Source: Argentina anserina
Taxonomy: Eukaryota; Streptophyta; Magnoliopsida; Rosales; Rosaceae
DNA length: 64,000 nucleotides
Assembly (NCBI RefSeq): GCF_933775445.1
Contig: NC_065877.1
Coordinates: 4,836,001 to 4,900,000, forward strand
Direction of reading: 5' to 3'
Shown here: positions 58,641-64,000 of the stretch, piece by piece
Layout: each line of letters opens with the position of its first letter
Numbering within the stretch: position 1 is the stretch's first letter
Translations under genes and position numbers: made by a program
Notes under the pieces: model-generated
The model's input: the letters and a program-made list of their open reading frames with translations, nothing else
The model's database searches: none
Told to the model about the DNA's origin: nothing

Positions 58641-60413
58641 CTGTTGTGATGATGTTGTTGAATTTTTGGGTTGATTTATGGTGTTTTGGTGCAGATCGGA
58701 GGTCGGAGAAGGTGGGGAGGATACTGTCGCTTTACGCGGCGCGTGTGGGGGCCTGGGGTGCCCTAGAGGCGGCGTGAGGCAGTGGGGAGGAAGAGAGGAG
58801 GAGAAATCATGCGGCGGCACATGAACAATGTTTCGAAACAGTAAAATTGTAAAATTTATTTTTATATATGGTAAATGTAAAAGAGATTTACGTACGGTAA
58901 ATGATAATTTTATTTACATATGATAAATGTAAATGTAATTACTTTCAGTAAATGTAAAAGTAATTTCAGAACGGTAAATCGGTAATTATTATTTACTGAG
59001 ACAATATTTATATTTGAATAGTATACATACGTACATGAAAATACTTAAACAGTATGTACACGTACATGAATACGTACTGGATGAGTATTTGTACATAAAA
59101 TACGTGAACAGTAAATATGTGAACAGTATTTCGTAAAACCAAAAATTGCTTAACAGTAACATATTATTACTGTTTCGGCATTTAAGGTTTACGTAACGAT
59201 TCTTAATGTTTTTCTTATTTGTTCAAGGTGATCAATAAATCAAGAAAATGAATTACTGTCGCAATTGTGGAATTTCTCTCGAGTTTATAAGGTGAGTAAA
59301 ATCTCACTTATTTATGAATATACCCTTGTGAGAGATTCAAGATGATGTAGAATTTTAAAGAATGAAAAATGACATGTATATGATATAGTGGAATATATAT
59401 TTGTATAAATGGTAAATAGGTACATATATATTGTTTGCTATATTATTTACTGTCATGATTTCATTGTGAATATATTCATTTTGATGATGAGATTATATAT
59501 TGAGCATGTCTAGTTAATTTGTACAATATGAAGTGATGATTATTGTATGTGGTTTTAACATGGAGTTTGTTAAAACATTTTGTCTTCGGACGAGTTTTTG
59601 TCTTCGGACGTGATTGATGTCTTCGGACAAGTTTTTGTCTTCGGACGAGTTTTTGTCTTCGGAAGTGTTTATGTTTTCGGACCAGTCTTTGGACGTGTTT
59701 GGCATGTCGGAACCTAGCCTTTGGCCGGGTGAAAGTTACGATACAGTTAGAGCTCTAGTCTGTCTGCCGGGGTACTGCATATGAGGTAACAGATGGGTTA
59801 TCGGCTTATGAGTACCCATATATTTTTGATATTGGATGACAGATGGTTGTCCAATATCGGCAGTGTACTACTCGAGGGGTAACAGAGGTGTACCAGCACT
59901 CATGAGTACCCGTATTATAAATGCATTTGGGTAAACAGAGGGGTTTCCCAATTCTCATGAGTTTTTATATTTTCACATTATTAGACAATCAGATGGGCCG
60001 TGTAATTTGTCATGAGTGCATTTATATTTGTTGATTGTGGATTTTCGTATATATTGATATGCGAGTGGTATTTGTTATTTTACTCATACGAACTGTAAAG
60101 CTTACCGGGTTTGTGTTTACAATCTCGGTGCACCTATTCGATGGTGTAGGGAATAATTCCGCAAGTGTCGATTAGTGGAAATCGAAGGACAACTCTGAAG
60201 ATTCGAAGTCGTTCATTTTCCAACTTTGGTGAGGATTTGTTGTAGATTTGTGTGAGAAATTATGAAGATTATTACATTTCCATTTGATGTAATGCTGAAT
60301 TATAAATTTGGTTTGTCTGAGTTGTATTGTGGACTCAGTAATGATCCACTGAGACATTAAAACGATTTCTATTTATTAAGATTTGTTTTAGCGTTTTTCA
60401 TGACTTCGAAATT
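58641..60413 (+). mobile_element. Truncated gypsy LTR fragment, inverted relative to the preceding solo LTR
   Basis: It matches the interior of the same LTR family in plus orientation: GAGTAAAATCTCAC near 59295, CGGAACCTAGCCTTTGGCCGG near 59709, and GTAAAGCTTACCGGGTTTGTG near 60097. It lacks the TGTAATAACCC start and stops at GAAATTAGAG, before the usual GGGGTCGTTACA. Both ends are therefore missing. Confidence 0.8.
59582..59700. repeat. Short tandem repeat, about 18-bp unit GTCTTCGGACGAGTTTTT
   Basis: About six to seven degenerate head-to-tail units lie within the LTR fragment. Full-length relatives have one or two of these motifs. Confidence 0.75.
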
Positions 60414-61542
60414 AGAGTTTCATTGGATTACGGGCTTCCACGAGTTTTTTGGATCCGTGGGCTAAATGATGCTTATATATCTATAATGCTAAACATCAGT
60501 ACACTACTGTTGGAGACGGTAAATGAATAATACGAGTTTAGCCTGCTACAACAAATAGGTCAACTGTAGGAGATATAGTATATCGTAATTAGGCACGTAA
60601 CCATGTTAACTTGAACGTAGCAGAGATAAAAAAAAAAAAAAACGATAGTCTATTTTGAAAAATCATCCTCCAAGGTTCAAGCTAAAACCTGGATTATTAA
60701 AGTAGGAAAACCATTGTGGAAGCTATTGCTGGACTTCCAAATAAATACGTACAAAAGTAGAAAACCATTATTTATCAACGTATCCTCACGTCTTAGTCTA
60801 ATCTTCCCGCTCTAGCTAGCTTTTTCATCGTTATATAAGGCCTCTTAAGGTTAGACATACTGGTAGTCGATCATGGATATGCTGAAGTACGTCTCTGAGA
60901 CATTAGATCTCATGAAAGCTAAGTTTTTGCCAAAGTAAGTCCAGTGACTGAAACAACTTCAAGAGACTTAGTGAGTTGGTGATCCAGCTGCCAAAATCAA
61001 GACTTGCCAAATGCAGGAAGGATACGTACCTGTTCCCACCGGTGGATCGACAGAAGATGAAATATGAATGTATTTCAATATATATCACATAAATTGGAAG
61101 ATTTGATTCTAAAATTGTCCGGAGGCGATATTGGATTTGTCAAGAGATGAAGGAGCTATCGAGCTTCCGGATTGCACCACTGAGAATTTATATCAGGTAC
61201 TAGGCGAGGCCGATGAATACTATAGTGCTGCGATTTGCATTGAGAGCCACTAGCTAGGGCTCAGATGATGGAAAAGTTAGCAGGCATCGATCTGTATTTT
61301 TCCTTTCTGCATGTCGTGTGCTTATGACACAACTAGTGATCGATTATAACCTTTATGTATATGTAAACACAGTACTTTTTGTCCAATTACAAAAATAACA
61401 TCAAGAGCTGCAAACAAGTCAATTAATCTCGGATCTTGATTGTTTTTTATGCCAGATTTAATGAAGTTTCATAACTATATCGTGTATCAAGGTTCCTTTA
61501 TCTTGATCCAACATGATAGAAAAGAAGTATGACATTAGTCAT
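60414..61542. other. Spacer with an unidentified coding relic
   Basis: Apart from the possible relic at 60873-61252, nothing is recognised. A poly(A) run lies at about 60628-60643. Confidence 0.35.
60873..61252 (+). pseudogene. Unrecognised possible gene relic
   Basis: Plus-strand pieces look protein-like but do not join cleanly. ATG at 60873 opens MDMLKYVSETLDLMKAKFLP. One frame then continues SPVTETTSRDLVSW to a stop. Another gives QLPKSRLAKCRKDTYLFPPV. A last piece, at about 61118-61252, reads LDLSRDEGAIELPDCTTENL and ends in ICIESH before TAG. Charged, low-repeat composition suggests former coding sequence. I do not recognise the family and cannot propose a function. Confidence 0.25.
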
Positions 61543-62470
61543 CAGTGGCGGATCCAGGATTGGAATGTCACATGGGCTAATTTAAGCAGATAAAAATTTG
61601 CTCAACAGTATTAAATGTTGTGATTTATTGAAAATAATAAACATACATAGGGGACTTGCAAATCTTACCCTCAAACCTATTAATAAAAACTAACTAAACT
61701 TAACTCTACGAGTAGTCAAAGCTTCAAACTCCTGAATCACATAATCATTGTCAACCGCTTATTTGCACTGTAAAGTTGAGTGCAGAAAAGAAAGCACCTA
61801 AGTAGATTACAGCCTATTTTATGACTTGTATCTGATTATCATCATCACTATAATTGAGATAATTAAACATGAGAATTAAGCATAAAAACTCTAATTCAGA
61901 TAATTAAACATGAGAATTAAGCATGCATGCTTAGAGGCCGGTCAAGCATGGCCTTTTGACCCGGTGTCAAACTAACTGTACTGAAGTATATATGAACTAT
62001 TTTTCTGGATATCGAAATTAAAGGAGACCAAGATCAAATCAATGAAATCACACAGTAGTCAAAAGCTTTCTTTAACATTACCCATTTACCCAACATCTTC
62101 CCGCCACTGATCATCATTCATTCATTCAATCTAAATTAGAAGTTTAGAACAAAACCAGCAACAAGAAAGTGAAAGAGAGTTAAGACTTAAGAGTGTGTAC
62201 CTAAATTACTTGTCCACAACATACAACCAACTCTTAGAAACATCGGCATAATTATTGATCAGCTCAGTATACGCCGTTGACCTTAGATTGGTCTGAGCAA
62301 TCCTCATTATTGAAGAACTAAAGAAGTTTGAGAGAGAGAGAGTGAGAGAGACTCACCAGCCCGTGCTCTTAAATATATATATATTTTTATAAAAGGTTGG
62401 ATTTTTTTGTTTTGGGTTTCAATTTCACTTGGGTTCTGGCCCAGTCAAGTCTAGGCTGAATCTGCCCCTG
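61543..62470. mobile_element. hAT-like non-autonomous element, copy C (928 bp)
   Basis: It starts CAGTGGCGGATCCAG and ends with inverted CAGGGGCAGATTCAG. It is flanked by perfect 8-bp duplications TTAGTCAT (61535-61542 and 62471-62478). It shares ends with copies A and B. No transposase or recognisable host exon is inside. A GA-rich stretch lies at about 62330-62350. Confidence 0.85.
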
Positions 62471-62478
62471 TTAGTCAT

Positions 62479-63019
62479 TGCATGTGGATTATAGCCGGTT
62501 TCATCGATAATAGTATTGTCATGTTCGCTCTCGTAAACGTGAACTAAAATTAAACGTATTTTTCAGTGAAGGGAACTTATTCAGCAGTACGTGGTACGTA
62601 CGCAATTGGTATGAACTTTTAGTCTAACTGTCTAAGGATTACGTACCCACTACCCAATGTATTTACGTTTCTTCTCACAAAAAAAAAATTTACATACCCA
62701 CTGTGCTCAGAAACAGTAGACATTAAAATTAACTTCGAACTCTCATGTCAAGTATCTCAACGCTAAATGGCAAATACCCGTGTAGAATATGAAAGCTTCA
62801 AATAAAATGGTTTGCAGAAGAATTCCTGCACTTTGAAATAAAGCAAATAAAAGCGCATAAAACTAATGAAGACCACACTACTGTGCTTGTATTGATTAGT
62901 TGAGAAGGAATGGTTGGAGAGTATGGTCTACCTATAATCCTAATATGGTCTACGTACGTATGTTTATTGTTTTAAGTGATTGGTTTCAAGTACTCCTCCA
63001 TTCTTGTGTTCTATCCGTC
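62479..63019. other. Spacer with no recognised feature
   Basis: AT-rich, with no open frame of interest. Confidence 0.4.
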
Positions 63020-63675
63020 TTTTTTTTAATAGGGCAAACTGCCCTTAATTTATTGAAATCAAACTAATAAAGGAGGGGGATAAAATAACCTAACCTCCTA
63101 TGTTTAATAAACTCCAACAAAGAGAATAAACAAAAGCTCAATCGGGAATGTGTACACACACATATAAAAAACTCCTAGCAAAAAGCAAACCCTCAGCCAA
63201 GAAACCCTTAATTATAGGACGAGATGAAGCTGATAACATTGGGAGACAGTTGTGAGATACCAAGAATAGAGAAAATAGATAGATTGTGATGCTTCTTGTA
63301 AGGATGAAAATAATGCATATTAGACTCTCTGAACAATTCCAAAAGATGACGTTGGGTTTTCAACACATTAAAAATCTTACATTCGAAACGCACCAGATTC
63401 CTAGTGATCCAAATAAACCAAATTAGATTACATGAGATTAGAAACCAAAGTTGACGTTTAGGTTTTGGGAACGCTGAAACACCAACACCATTAAACACTT
63501 CATCAAGAGTATCCCAAGGCAAACTCATTTCCATAAAACCACAATTTCATAACAATGCAAAAGAAGATGCGTACCTGATTCCGCATGACTTCCACAAAAA
63601 GAGCAACGATATGGGAGTGAAAAACCTCGCCGTTGTAAAACCTCATCAGCTAGTAAACGCCCATGAAGAGCCTTC
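63020..63675 (-). pseudogene. LINE 3' end: zinc-binding RT-associated domain, 3' UTR and poly(A)
   Basis: Minus-strand translation from 63675 reads KALHGRLLADEVLQRRGF, then a cysteine/histidine pattern (CSFCGSH...HLLLHC) and WFIWITRNLVRFE. This is the zf-RVT domain found at the end of ORF2 in plant LINEs. The 3' part contains GGGCAGTTTGCCC and ends in an eight-base poly(A) (63027-63020). The upstream part is cut off by the LTR at 63676. It is dead as it stands. Confidence 0.75.
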
Positions 63676-64000
63676 TGTAACGACCCCAAAATTTTAAGCA
63701 TAAAAACTCAAAATTTCAAAATCGTGAAACACCAAAACAATCTCAATGAATCGAAATCATTTTAAATGCCACAGCGGATCATTACTGAGTTCTCAATACA
63801 ACTCAGACAAACCAATTATTACAAACCAAATTTATAATTAAATATTATATAAAAATGGAAATGTAATAATCCTCACAATCTCTCACAAAACCCACAAATA
63901 AATCTTCACAAGTCCTCACACAAATCCACAATAGAAACCTCACCACAAGCAGGATAATAAACGACTTCGAGTCCCCAGAGTTGTCATTCGATTCCCACTA
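63676..64000 (-). mobile_element. Start of another gypsy LTR, running off the window
   Basis: TGTAACGACCCC starts directly after the LINE codons. The next 325 bases closely match 55647 onward. The preceding CCTTC (63671-63675) should recur after its far end. Orientation is minus, but whether it is a solo LTR or a full element cannot be told here. Confidence 0.85.

Overview
This is nuclear DNA from a flowering plant, almost certainly a eudicot. Genes carry several short exons with GT-AG introns and are spaced by AT-rich DNA. More than half of the right-hand part consists of nested plant retrotransposons and DNA transposons. The protein families (a CAD1-like MACPF protein, a PLS-type PPR protein, a Raf-like kinase, an RWP-RK factor and a DTX-type MATE transporter) are plant families. 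My impression of Rosaceae is only an impression, because I could not search a database.

Left part (1-38 kb): five protein genes, all on the minus strand. (1) A CAD1-like MACPF gene (15912-11475, six exons, 561 aa). A 9.7-kb Ty3/gypsy (Tekay-like) element is inserted four bases after its stop codon and separates it from its old 3' flank at 1-1736. (2) A single-exon PPR gene (19119-17524). (3) A Raf-like Ser/Thr kinase gene (22929-19834, six exons, 360 aa). (4) An RKD-type RWP-RK gene (30273-28160, three exons), whose second intron holds a 950-bp Mutator-like foldback element. (5) A MATE/DETOXIFICATION transporter gene (37840-34388, two exons), whose intron holds a 410-bp MITE with an 11-bp target duplication. 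Between the last two genes lies a 1.8-kb hAT-like element with a perfect 8-bp target duplication. It appears to carry the 5' leader, first intron and first coding codons of a MOS1-like gene, making it a Pack-type element.

Right part (38-64 kb): no intact host gene was recognised. A degraded Ty1/copia element (about 43.1-50.9 kb, minus strand) is split near the end of its RNase H by a solo gypsy LTR. At 53.7-58.6 kb is a DNA element containing a tandem array of about four 470-500-bp units, each a foldback. A second solo LTR interrupts that array, and a truncated LTR in the opposite orientation follows it. Then come an unidentified coding relic, a third hAT-like copy, the 3' end of a LINE, and another LTR that runs off the window.

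The strongest points for a second look are the Pack-hAT element, the gypsy element with almost identical LTRs but a ruined coding core, its insertion at the MACPF stop codon, and the tandem foldback array. All exon boundaries were placed by hand from splice sites, reading phase and remembered family consensus. No alignment or expression evidence was available.
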